64,000 nt of DNA, taken from assembly GCA_030424545.1 (NCBI GenBank), contig JAUHWL010000014.1:1-64000 (forward strand), in the 5' to 3' direction. The stretch's first letter is position 1; each line of letters starts with the position of its first letter. The notes under the pieces are model-generated. The model searched no databases. It saw only the letters and a program-made list of their open reading frames with translations, and was not told the origin of the DNA. The stretch comes from Bacteroidia bacterium (GTDB lineage Bacteria > Bacteroidota > Bacteroidia > Flavobacteriales > Schleiferiaceae). Shown here in pieces: positions 46,239 to 54,700 of this stretch. Both the position numbers and the translations under genes were made by a program.

Positions 46239-47912
46239 ATGAAAAAACATACAATTTTACTTTTTGCTTTTTTACTAAGCATTGCAACTTTTGCACAAGA
46301 GTGCTACCCTATAGATAAAAACCAAATAAAAAGCATAAAGACTGATGTAGAGTTCTTATCAAGCGATGCGCTTGAAGGACGTTCTCCCGGTACAAACGGA
46401 GAAATAATTGCAAGAGATTATATTTCTAAAAGGTTTCAGCAACTTGGGATAATCCCAATGGGTAACGAAGGATACTCTCAAATTTTTGAAATTGATGATG
46501 AAGTACACGTGAATAAAAACAAAACGGTACTTGTTATTAAAAAAGACACGTTACTACTAAATACGGATTTTTACCCCCTTGTTTATTCTTCAAATGGCAA
46601 TGTTGCGGGTAAAACCGTTTGGTTAAACTATGGTATATCTGCCCCAGAATTAAACCATGATGATTACAAAAAGGTTAAAAGCTTAGAAGGCAAAATTGCA
46701 GTAATAGATGTTTCTTCTCCAGATGGCATTCATCCACATTCTGAATATGCCAAGTATCACGATTTAAGTGGCCGCTTAGAAATGGCCAAAAGTAAAGGTG
46801 CCATTGGTGCCATTTTAGTAAACCTTGGCAACATGGCCAATGATCCTGAAAACAGGTTTAAAAAAATACGTTCAGTTAATATGCCCGTTGTTTTTGTTTC
46901 AGACAAAGCACACGCAAAAAGCCTAAAAAAATCCAAAGAAGTTGCCCTAGCCGTAAAACTGGCAGAACGTACGTTAGAAGCTTACAATGTGGTTGGTTTT
47001 GTAGACAATGGCAAAGAATCTACTGTTGTTATAGGCGCGCATTATGATCATTTGGGCTACGGAGATGCCGGCTCACTTTATGTAGGTGAACCCGCCATAC
47101 ACAACGGGGCTGATGATAACGCTTCTGGTACGGCAGCATTGTTGGCGCTGGCCGAGTTTGTTTCTAAAAAAACAGAGCTAACCGGACATAATTATTTATT
47201 CATCGCCTTTACGGCCGAAGAAAAAGGACTACTGGGATCTAACTATTATGTAAACAACCCAACCTACCCAATGGAAAAAGTAGCTTATATGATTAACATG
47301 GATATGGTGGGCCGCTTAAGAGAAAATCAATTGCAAATCTCGGGTACAGGAACATCAGAGAGTTGGAGTAACATAGAAGCCTTTTTAGCATGTGACGACA
47401 TTATCCTAAAACTAGACCCTTCTGGAATAGGCCCAAGCGATCACGCTTCTTTTTACAATATGCGCAAACCTGTACTTCATTTTTTTACAGGTAGTCATAG
47501 CGATTATCACAAACCAACTGATGATGCCGACTTAATCAACTACAAAGGAATTGCAACTGTGGTAAGTTTAATAAAAACAACCATGGCACATGTAGATAAA
47601 GACACGTACTTGGAGTTTATAGAAACACCTAATGACAATGCTAAAAACGCCCCCAAATTTTCTGTAACATTAGGCATCATGCCAGACTACATGTACCAAG
47701 ATGGTGGCGTTAAGATAGATGGTGTAACTCCCGAAAAACCCGCGGCAAATGCAGGATTACAAAAAGGAGATATTGTTGTGCAGCTAGGCGATTTTAAAAT
47801 TGAAGATATATACGCCTATATGGGTGCTTTGGCCGCCTTTAAAAAAGGTGATAAAGTTGCCGTTGCATTTATTAGAAACGGAGAACATAAAGAATCTGAA
47901 ATTCAGTTTTAA
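46239..47912 (+). CDS. M28-family metallopeptidase with PA and PDZ domains
   Basis: The 557-residue protein has a signal peptide (to about residue 19, FAQ). An N-terminal segment leads to a PA (protease-associated) insert (about 130-230), then the M28 di-zinc domain with ligands in VIGAHYDHLG, NGADDNASG, AFTAEEKGLLG (the Glu pair), NMDMVGRL and SHSDYHKPTDD, and a C-terminal PDZ domain (about 465-550; ANAGLQKGDIVVQLG). It is an exported aminopeptidase-type enzyme. Its stop overlaps the gpsA start by one base (TAATG). Confidence 0.9.
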   Translation: MKKHTILLFAFLLSIATFAQECYPIDKNQIKSIKTDVEFLSSDALEGRSPGTNGEIIARDYISKRFQQLGIIPMGNEGYSQIFEIDDEVHVNKNKTVLVIKKDTLLLNTDFYPLVYSSNGNVAGKTVWLNYGISAPELNHDDYKKVKSLEGKIAVIDVSSPDGIHPHSEYAKYHDLSGRLEMAKSKGAIGAILVNLGNMANDPENRFKKIRSVNMPVVFVSDKAHAKSLKKSKEVALAVKLAERTLEAYNVVGFVDNGKESTVVIGAHYDHLGYGDAGSLYVGEPAIHNGADDNASGTAALLALAEFVSKKTELTGHNYLFIAFTAEEKGLLGSNYYVNNPTYPMEKVAYMINMDMVGRLRENQLQISGTGTSESWSNIEAFLACDDIILKLDPSGIGPSDHASFYNMRKPVLHFFTGSHSDYHKPTDDADLINYKGIATVVSLIKTTMAHVDKDTYLEFIETPNDNAKNAPKFSVTLGIMPDYMYQDGGVKIDGVTPEKPAANAGLQKGDIVVQLGDFKIEDIYAYMGALAAFKKGDKVAVAFIRNGEHKESEIQF

Positions 47913-48922
47913 TGGTTGAAAAGGCAAATACAAAACCAGTAAAACTTGCCGTTGTTGGTGGTGGTAGTTGGGCAACCGCTATTGTAAAAATACTTACCGA
48001 AACCAACGAAAATGTAGGTTGGTGGATGCGTAACGCAGAAACCATAGCCCAAATTAAACTTACCCACGTTAACCCAAAATACCTTAGCGCGGCCGAATTG
48101 CCTGTAGAAAAAATAAACATGACTACAGACATCAACCAAATTGTGCGCAACGCTACGCACATCATTTTTGCTGTACCATCTGCTTTTTTAAAAGATGCAT
48201 TAAAAGGTCTTACAGAACCTTTGCACGATAAAATAATCTACTCGGCCATTAAGGGTATTGTGCCTGACGAAAACCTAATTGTTGGCGAATTTTTTAACGA
48301 AAAATACAACGTAGACATCAACACCATTGGTGTAATTACAGGTCCTTGCCATGCTGAGGAAGTTGCCTTAGAAAGACTTTCTTACTTAACCATAGCCTGC
48401 CAAACCAAAGAGCACGCACAGCTCATGGCAGAAAAAATGACGTGCCACTACATACGCACCAAAACTAGCGATGATATTTTTGGTACCGAATATGCCGCAG
48501 TGCTAAAAAACATCTACGCATTGGCTGCAGGCATGTATCATGGCCTTGGTTATGGCGATAATTTTCAGGCCGTGTTGGTGAGCAACGCCATTAGAGAAAT
48601 GAAAAAATTCATGAAAGTGGTACACCCCATTAAGCGCGACATTAACAACAGCGCATATTTGGGAGATCTTCTTGTAACGGCTTATTCTCAGTTTAGCCGC
48701 AACCGCCTTTTTGGTACCATGATTGGCAAAGGCTACACCGTAAATTCTGCCATCTTAGAAATGAATATGGTTGCCGAAGGATACTATGCCACCAAATTAA
48801 TTCGTTTAGTACGCAAAGAGCACGAAGTAAAAATGCCCATTGCAAATGCGGTTTACAAAGTGCTTTATGAAGGTAAGTCGCCTAAAAAAACGTTGGCCAA
48901 ACTAGCAGAAAAGCTAGATTAA
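47912..48922 (+). CDS. gpsA: Glycerol-3-phosphate dehydrogenase [NAD(P)+]
   Basis: GpsA reduces dihydroxyacetone phosphate to sn-glycerol 3-phosphate for phospholipid synthesis. The 336 residues start with a nucleotide-binding motif VKLAVVGGGSWATAI (GGGSWGTA in most members). The catalytic Lys sits in AVLKNIYALAAGMYHGLGYGDN, with GPCHAEEVA and SRNRLFGTMIGKG also conserved. Translation is coupled to the M28 peptidase gene by a TAATG overlap. A T9SS protein follows 17 bases downstream. Confidence 0.95.
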   Translation: MVEKANTKPVKLAVVGGGSWATAIVKILTETNENVGWWMRNAETIAQIKLTHVNPKYLSAAELPVEKINMTTDINQIVRNATHIIFAVPSAFLKDALKGLTEPLHDKIIYSAIKGIVPDENLIVGEFFNEKYNVDINTIGVITGPCHAEEVALERLSYLTIACQTKEHAQLMAEKMTCHYIRTKTSDDIFGTEYAAVLKNIYALAAGMYHGLGYGDNFQAVLVSNAIREMKKFMKVVHPIKRDINNSAYLGDLLVTAYSQFSRNRLFGTMIGKGYTVNSAILEMNMVAEGYYATKLIRLVRKEHEVKMPIANAVYKVLYEGKSPKKTLAKLAEKLD

Positions 48923-48939
48923 TTTAATTCTTTATCGGG

Positions 48940-49719
48940 ATGAAAAAGTTCATAATTGCGCTCGTTTTCGGAGCATTTTTTGTGCAAGCTAAGGCGCAAA
49001 TAGTGCTAGAACATACGTACGAGCCAATAGCTCAACCAACACTTAAACTGGTTAAGTTAAGCTTGTCTGGATATAAATATGCCTACTACAATGCGGGTAA
49101 CAAACAAGTTAAAATTTACAATCTAGACCACACGCTTTGGAAAACCATTTCGCTTGTTGCGCCCAGCGGTGCATATATTGCTGGCGACATTTATATTGCA
49201 GAAGAACTCTTTGATACTGATGCTTACGTAGAAGTAGCTTTTGTTGTGTATTATGGCAACACCAGCACAACCATTGTACGTTCTGAGTTGGGCAGCAACC
49301 TGATCTCCCTTTCGGGCCGTTCTAATTTGCACATTGTAAATACCGGAAATAACGACTGGAAGATGATTGTTGGCAATGCGGTAAACGGTAATTGGGAAGA
49401 AGAGGTTTACGGCCTACCAGGTACGGGCGTGCCCATGCGCATTGATTCTGAAACCATAGGTGTGCCTTCAGAAATTATGTTATCGGTTTTTCCTGTTCCG
49501 GCTACTTCTGCGCTACAGCTAAACTATAAAGTGCCTGCTCAACACAAAAATGTTTCGTGTATTGTTGTAAATAGTCTTGGCCAAGAAATTTTAAGTCAAG
49601 CATTAGATACTCATGCAGAAACTGCCACCGTAGATGTATCTAATTTGGCTAGCGGAAGTTACATCGTGCTTTTAAAATCACAAGGACAAATCTTGGTGAA
49701 TTCTAGCTTTGTAAAATAA
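48940..49719 (+). CDS. Secreted protein with T9SS type A sorting domain
   Basis: The 259-residue protein has a signal peptide (MKKFIIALVFGAFFVQAKAQ), a central beta-rich region (about 20-180) reminiscent of the sequence that often follows in secreted Bacteroidota proteins (YKYAYYNAGNKQVKIYNLDH), and a T9SS type A domain (about 185-259; SVFPVPATSALQLNY, VVNSLGQEI, LASGSYIVLLKS). It is exported and probably surface-anchored. The role of the central part is unknown. It follows gpsA closely. Confidence 0.85.
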   Translation: MKKFIIALVFGAFFVQAKAQIVLEHTYEPIAQPTLKLVKLSLSGYKYAYYNAGNKQVKIYNLDHTLWKTISLVAPSGAYIAGDIYIAEELFDTDAYVEVAFVVYYGNTSTTIVRSELGSNLISLSGRSNLHIVNTGNNDWKMIVGNAVNGNWEEEVYGLPGTGVPMRIDSETIGVPSEIMLSVFPVPATSALQLNYKVPAQHKNVSCIVVNSLGQEILSQALDTHAETATVDVSNLASGSYIVLLKSQGQILVNSSFVK

Positions 49720-49813
49720 TGCTATGTAATAGGCTTTCTTAGTCCAATTACTAAAACATAAAAGACCGGGTTAGCGGAAAGGTTGAATTAGAAAATTACA
49801 TGCATTTCCAGCT

Positions 49814-50219
49814 ATGAAAAATGTTACAGTATTCATTGCGGTTTTTTTAAGCCTTTTTATTCGTTCTCAAATTTTTGTGGATTCGGTACCCATGATTAAC
49901 CTGAACAATATCACTGCGGCTTATGAATTACACAACGGCAAATATTTTGTTGCCGGCACAGCCACAGACTTTATCGATGATTGGGGATATATTGGCGTTA
50001 CAAGCCTACAGTTACCCAATCCCCGTTTGCAATGAGCTTTACCTCGCCCATCCTGAAAGCTTTAAAACAAAATCTGGTTATTGGGTGATATATGACCTTT
50101 CAGGTTTGCCCAATTCGAGTGAAAGCTATTCAAAAAACCTGTCTTATATTGGTGTGAGCAACGTAGAACCTGGATTCTACCTCTTAAATTTAACAAACGA
50201 ACGGGAGCTCATACCCTGA
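49814..50219 (+). pseudogene. Decayed T9SS type A secreted protein gene
   Basis: Frame 1 (49814-50035) starts with a signal peptide (MKNVTVFIAVFLSLFIRSQ) and a segment YELHNGKYFVAGTATDF typical of the first repeat of secreted Bacteroidota proteins, then stops at TGA after DWGYIGVTSL. The overlapping second frame, open to 50219, holds YSYPIPVCNELYLAHPESF, which is the start of a T9SS sorting domain (usual form YPNPVxNxLYL), and ends VEPGFYLLNLTNERELIP. Together these suggest an N-terminus joined to a C-terminal sorting domain with most of the middle missing plus a frameshift. A sequencing error could explain the frameshift but not the missing centre. Confidence 0.65.
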
Positions 50220-50290
50220 TACGCTTTGCTAAACGTTAGAAAATTTGGTTTTGCGCAAAAATTGAATACAATATTTATAATGTAACGCGG

Positions 50291-50370
50291 GTCAGCATGG
50301 GCTGGCTTCAGTTACTCCCAGAATCCCCATAATTTATTACGGGGATTTTGCTTTTATGCTCAGCCCTGAC
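50291..50370 (+). other. Structured intergenic element
   Basis: This lies in the roughly 300-base gene-free stretch 50220-50518. An outer stem can form between GTCAG-CATG-GGCTG (50291-50304, CATG bulged) and CAGCCCTGAC (50361-50370). A 7-bp stem, AATCCCC (50322-50328) with GGGGATT (50341-50347), forms inside it, followed by a T-rich stretch. The inner stem alone could act as a terminator for the decayed gene. The rest of the gap has no further feature I recognise. Confidence 0.4.
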
Positions 50371-50518
50371 AGGGGAATGGTCTTCTATAAAACAAAAAGA
50401 TTATTTCACAAACACCTATTAAAACTTTGTCTAGGTATTCGAAAGCTCAATTGCGTTTTTTACATCACGCTGGTTTTTATACTATTGATGCAGCGTTAAA
50501 AAACAATTGTTTCACTTC

Positions 50519-51973
50519 ATGAGAAATTGTATTCTCTTTTTCTTTTTTATTTACTGCATTGGTGCAAAAGCCCAAAATTATACGCTGCAAGACAGCTTGA
50601 TGGGTCACTGGTTATTTAGCCAAAATATGCTAGATAGCAGCGGTAATTACTTTCATGCCGCTAATTTTGGAGCTACTTATACCACAGATAGATTTGGAAT
50701 ACCTAATCGTGCGTTGCACTTTGATGGCATTAATGACTCTGTAATTGTTGGCAACATCTTAGATGTGTCTAAACAAAAGGCTGTTTCTTTTAGCGCTTGG
50801 TTTAAACCAGAAACCATTATACCAACAGGCAACAGGCATGTGGGAATGGCCATTGGCCGTAAAACGCAAGGCGAAGTGGCCATGGGTGTTGATACAGAAA
50901 GTACGAAACTATTTTCTGCCAGACTTTACGGAGGAGCCAATCAGAGTGTAAACTCTAGCTCTTCTTATTGCCGCACAACATTCATGTTTAACTACAATGT
51001 TTGGTACCATCTTGTTGCCGTTTTTTCCGATTACAGTGTAACCTTTTATATAGATGGATATCTGGAAGATGGCAATTGCTCGCAAAACTTGGGGGGTGGT
51101 ATTTTAAATGCCGTTCAACCCAATGCCTTTTTGCGCTTTGGCAAAGCCTTTAATTCTTACGAAACCGAAAAACTTTTACACGGTGCACTAGACGATATTC
51201 GAGTTTATAACCGTGCTTTAGATTACTGCGAAGTACTTAAGCTATATGGCGACTCCTCCCTAATTACTGTAGCCCCAAATGATACAGCAATTTGCGCAGG
51301 AGAATCTGTTTTATTAACCGCAAAAAGTGGAGATCATTTTTTATGGAGTAATGGTAAAGCTGGTAAATCCATAACCGTTTCGCCCCTTGTGCCTACAAGG
51401 TATTATTTACAAGATAGCGTGCGAGGTTGTATAGATTCTGTATTTGTTGATGTTTACCCTTCGCCAACGGCACTTTTTACCGCAGATGTAAGTGCCGGCA
51501 TGGCGCCACTCACCGTTCATTTTACCAACCTTTCTGTAGGAGCAAACGCTTATTACTGGAATTTTGATGATGGTTCTGCCTCAACCACCCAACATGCTTC
51601 ACATACATTTTTACCAGGCAACTACAACGTAAGTCTAACGGTTACAAATGCATCTGGATGTACGGATGTTTTCTACTTTCCAATAATTGTTCATGGAGAC
51701 TTTAGCATTATTATTCCCAATACATTTTCTCCAAATAATGATGGCAACAACGATTTTTGGAAAGTAAAAATAAATGGATATGCCCAAAACATTACGTGCC
51801 AAATTTACAATCGTTGGGGCAGTTTAGTCTTTCAAAAAAATAGCTTACCCCTAAGTTGGGATGGAAAATTTAAAAATAAAAATGTGGCTGCTGGGGTTTA
51901 TTTTTATCTCATCACATTTTTAGACGCCAATCAAGAAACAAAGGTATACAAAGGAGAAATTCATCTTTTTTAA
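50519..51973 (+). CDS. LamG-PKD surface protein with T9SS type B domain
   Basis: The protein has about 484 residues from ATG 50519; a TTG four codons earlier is less likely. A signal peptide (MRNCILFFFFIYCIGAKAQ) is followed by a LamG/concanavalin-like lectin domain (about 45-245; LDGALDDIRVYNRALDYCEVL-like end), an Ig-like segment with VAPNDTAICAGESVLL, a PKD domain (about 315-395; FTNLSVGANAYYWNFDDGS) and a CHU_C sorting domain (about 400-484; NTFSPNNDGNNDFWKVKIN and NRWGSLVF). It is a predicted surface adhesin or glycan-binding protein exported by T9SS. Confidence 0.88.
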   Translation: MRNCILFFFFIYCIGAKAQNYTLQDSLMGHWLFSQNMLDSSGNYFHAANFGATYTTDRFGIPNRALHFDGINDSVIVGNILDVSKQKAVSFSAWFKPETIIPTGNRHVGMAIGRKTQGEVAMGVDTESTKLFSARLYGGANQSVNSSSSYCRTTFMFNYNVWYHLVAVFSDYSVTFYIDGYLEDGNCSQNLGGGILNAVQPNAFLRFGKAFNSYETEKLLHGALDDIRVYNRALDYCEVLKLYGDSSLITVAPNDTAICAGESVLLTAKSGDHFLWSNGKAGKSITVSPLVPTRYYLQDSVRGCIDSVFVDVYPSPTALFTADVSAGMAPLTVHFTNLSVGANAYYWNFDDGSASTTQHASHTFLPGNYNVSLTVTNASGCTDVFYFPIIVHGDFSIIIPNTFSPNNDGNNDFWKVKINGYAQNITCQIYNRWGSLVFQKNSLPLSWDGKFKNKNVAAGVYFYLITFLDANQETKVYKGEIHLF

Positions 51974-52044
51974 AACCTATTTGATTATTTCTGCTCCCTC
52001 GGCTACAACTTTATCTCCGTTCTTATGTTTACCTTTTCTACCTT

Positions 52045-53172
52045 ATGAAAGAAAAAAGTAAAAAAAGCGGATTTGTATTCCGTCAATATATTGCTCCTCA
52101 TCAAGAACCTTTTGAGAAGCTGATTGATATTTTTAAAGAGCTCATCACGCATACATCAGGAGATGTTGACGAGGCGTTAGACTGGTTAAAAGAACTAGAC
52201 AAAGAATACAACCTCACCGATGAAAATTATTCCCAAGACGATTTTATTGAAGACCTGAAAAAGAAAGGCTATTTGCAAGAAGAAATTGACGATACCGGGA
52301 ACGGTGGTGGACTTTCTATTACGGCAAAAACCGAACAGGCCATACGCCAACGTGCATTAGAACAAATTTTTGGGAAGCTAAAGAGAAGCAATTCCGGCAA
52401 CCACAAAACCACGCATATTGGCCCCGGAGATGAACAAACAGGAGAGTTCAGAGACTTCCGTTTTGGCGATTCTTTAGAAAACATTAGCATGACCGAAAGT
52501 CTGCGCAATGCACAAATAAATCATGGCATAGAGGGTTTTAAAATCACCGAGAATGATCTTGTTGTAGAAGAAACTCAATTTAAAGCACAGATGAGTACTG
52601 TACTTATGATTGACATAAGCCACAGCATGATTCTATATGGGGAGGACCGCATAACGCCAGCAAAAAAAGTAGCCATGGCTCTGGCCGAATTAATAACCAC
52701 ACGTTACCCAAAAGACACATTAGATATTCTGGTTTTTGGCAATGATGCATGGCCTATTGCCATAAAAGATTTGCCATACTTAAAAGTTGGGCCGTACCAT
52801 ACCAATACCGTGGCTGGTTTAAAGTTGGCGCTAGATTTATTGCGCAGAAAAAGAAACACCAACAAACAGATCTTTATGATTACAGATGGCAAACCCAGTT
52901 GCCTAAAGGAGCGAGATGGTTCTTATTATAAAAACAGTTTTGGTTTAGACCCCTACATTGTTAGTAAATGCTATACAATGGCCGCACAAGCACGAAAGCT
53001 ACATGTGCCCATTACTACGTTTATGATTGCACAAGACCAATATTTAAAACAATTTGTGCGTGAATTTACCCAAGCCAATAAAGGCAAAGCTTTTTATACC
53101 GGGTTAAAAGGTCTTGGCGAAATGATTTTTGAAGATTACGAACAAAACAGAAGAAAACGCATTAGAGGATGA
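52045..53172 (+). CDS. VWA-domain protein partnering an AAA+ ATPase
   Basis: The 375-residue protein has no signal peptide. A roughly 180-residue N-terminal part is charged and helical, with a short Gly-rich linker near residue 90. The von Willebrand A domain follows (about 182-350) with the MIDAS metal site DISHS (Asp190), the Thr of HTNTVAGL and the Asp of ITDGKPS. Its stop overlaps the ATPase start as ATGA. VWA proteins encoded next to MoxR/ChlI-like ATPases typically act together in inserting metals or remodelling protein complexes. The target is unknown. Confidence 0.87.
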   Translation: MKEKSKKSGFVFRQYIAPHQEPFEKLIDIFKELITHTSGDVDEALDWLKELDKEYNLTDENYSQDDFIEDLKKKGYLQEEIDDTGNGGGLSITAKTEQAIRQRALEQIFGKLKRSNSGNHKTTHIGPGDEQTGEFRDFRFGDSLENISMTESLRNAQINHGIEGFKITENDLVVEETQFKAQMSTVLMIDISHSMILYGEDRITPAKKVAMALAELITTRYPKDTLDILVFGNDAWPIAIKDLPYLKVGPYHTNTVAGLKLALDLLRRKRNTNKQIFMITDGKPSCLKERDGSYYKNSFGLDPYIVSKCYTMAAQARKLHVPITTFMIAQDQYLKQFVREFTQANKGKAFYTGLKGLGEMIFEDYEQNRRKRIRG

Positions 53173-54650
53173 AAATCAACCATACAGCAATAAACACTTT
53201 AGGTGAGTTAAAAAGTGTTGGCTACCAATCTCGGTCTATAAAAGATGAGTTACGAGAAAACTTAATTGAAAAGATTAAGCAAAACCAAGATACATTTTAC
53301 GGCATTTGGGGATATGAAGACACTGTAATTCCCGAATTAGAAAGAGCCATCTTATCTCGCCACAACATTAATTTATTGGGATTGCGCGGGCAAGCAAAAA
53401 CAAGGTTAGCGCGCCTCATGGTAAACCTACTAGACGAGTGGATGCCCATAGTAGCAGGCAGCGAAGTGCATGATGACCCTTTTCATCCCTTATCACGTAC
53501 AGCAAAATTATTGATTGAAGACAAAGGTGATGAAACACCGATTGAGTGGGTGCATAGAAACGATCGTTTTTATGAAAAACTGGCAACACCAGATGTTACC
53601 GTGGCCGACCTTATTGGTGATATTGATCCCATAAAAGCAGCCAATTTGAAATTAAATTATGCCGATGATCGTGTAATACATTTTGGCATGATTCCCAGAG
53701 CCAACCGCTGCATATTTGTGATTAATGAGCTGCCTGATTTACAAGCGCGCATACAAGTAGCACTCTTTAATATTTTACAAGAAGGCGATATTCAAATAAG
53801 AGGATTTAAGCTTCGCTTGCCCTTAGACATTCAGTTTGTGTTTACCGCAAACCCCGAAGATTATACCAATAGAGGGAGCATTGTTACCCCTTTAAAAGAT
53901 AGAATTGGTTCCCAGATTATTACCCACTACCCAGAAAACATTGCCATTGCCAGCAAAATAACCTTGCAGGAGGCCAAGCTAAAAGAAGAACAAAAAGAGA
54001 TTGTACATATACCAAACTTGGCCAAGGATTTAATTGAGCAAATAAGCTTTGAAGCCCGCAATAGCGAGTTTATTGATGAAAAAAGTGGTGTGAGCGCAAG
54101 GATGAGCATAACAGCTCTAGAAAATTTGGTTAGCACCGCAGAACATAGAGCGCTAAAAAGCGAACAAAGCAAAACACAAGTGCGCATGAGCGATTTTATA
54201 GGCATTATTCCTGCCATTACAGGAAAGGTTGAATTGGTTTATGAAGGCGAGCAAGAAGGTGCTGTTATTGTTGCAGAAAACCTAATTGGCGATGCCATTC
54301 GCACTTTATTTGTACAGTATTTACCAAAAATTGAAAAGCTTAAAAAAAGTACAGAAGCCGGCCCATATGATGAGCTTATACAATGGTTTGCTCGTGGTAA
54401 TGAATTTGAATTGCTTAACAATAGTACCGATAAAGAGTATGCTACAGCTTTACGGTCTATAAAAGAGTTAAATGCGTTGATAGAAAAAAACCATCCGAAA
54501 TTAGGCGAAACAGACAAGCTTTTTTTAATGGAGTTTGCCCTTTGGGGACTTACAGAATACAGCAAAATAAACAAAGAGCAAATTCCATCTGGTTTTCAGT
54601 TTTCTGATTTGTTTAATAGCTATTTAAGCAATACCCTTAGAGGTGAATAA
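53169..54650 (+). CDS. ChlI/MoxR-like AAA+ ATPase
   Basis: The 493-residue cytoplasmic ATPase shows Walker A GLRGQAKT (about 71-78), Walker B CIFVINELPDL, sensor 1 VFTANPEDYTNRG and an arginine-finger candidate in LKDRIGSQI. The layout matches the magnesium-chelatase ChlI/MoxR branch, with a C-terminal helical lid and a long helical tail (about 330-493). It lacks the GAFTGA loop of sigma-54 activators. It is translated by ATGA coupling from the VWA gene and has no third partner in the window. Confidence 0.88.
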   Translation: MKINHTAINTLGELKSVGYQSRSIKDELRENLIEKIKQNQDTFYGIWGYEDTVIPELERAILSRHNINLLGLRGQAKTRLARLMVNLLDEWMPIVAGSEVHDDPFHPLSRTAKLLIEDKGDETPIEWVHRNDRFYEKLATPDVTVADLIGDIDPIKAANLKLNYADDRVIHFGMIPRANRCIFVINELPDLQARIQVALFNILQEGDIQIRGFKLRLPLDIQFVFTANPEDYTNRGSIVTPLKDRIGSQIITHYPENIAIASKITLQEAKLKEEQKEIVHIPNLAKDLIEQISFEARNSEFIDEKSGVSARMSITALENLVSTAEHRALKSEQSKTQVRMSDFIGIIPAITGKVELVYEGEQEGAVIVAENLIGDAIRTLFVQYLPKIEKLKKSTEAGPYDELIQWFARGNEFELLNNSTDKEYATALRSIKELNALIEKNHPKLGETDKLFLMEFALWGLTEYSKINKEQIPSGFQFSDLFNSYLSNTLRGE

Positions 54651-54700
54651 AATCTTAAAACAAGGTCTGATGGGACAAATACTGTCTTAAATAATATTCA

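Noticed and set aside
53169-54650. The AAA+ ATPase as a sigma-54 activator
   Set aside because: It has ChlI/MoxR-type motifs, no GAFTGA loop and no DNA-binding helix-turn-helix.
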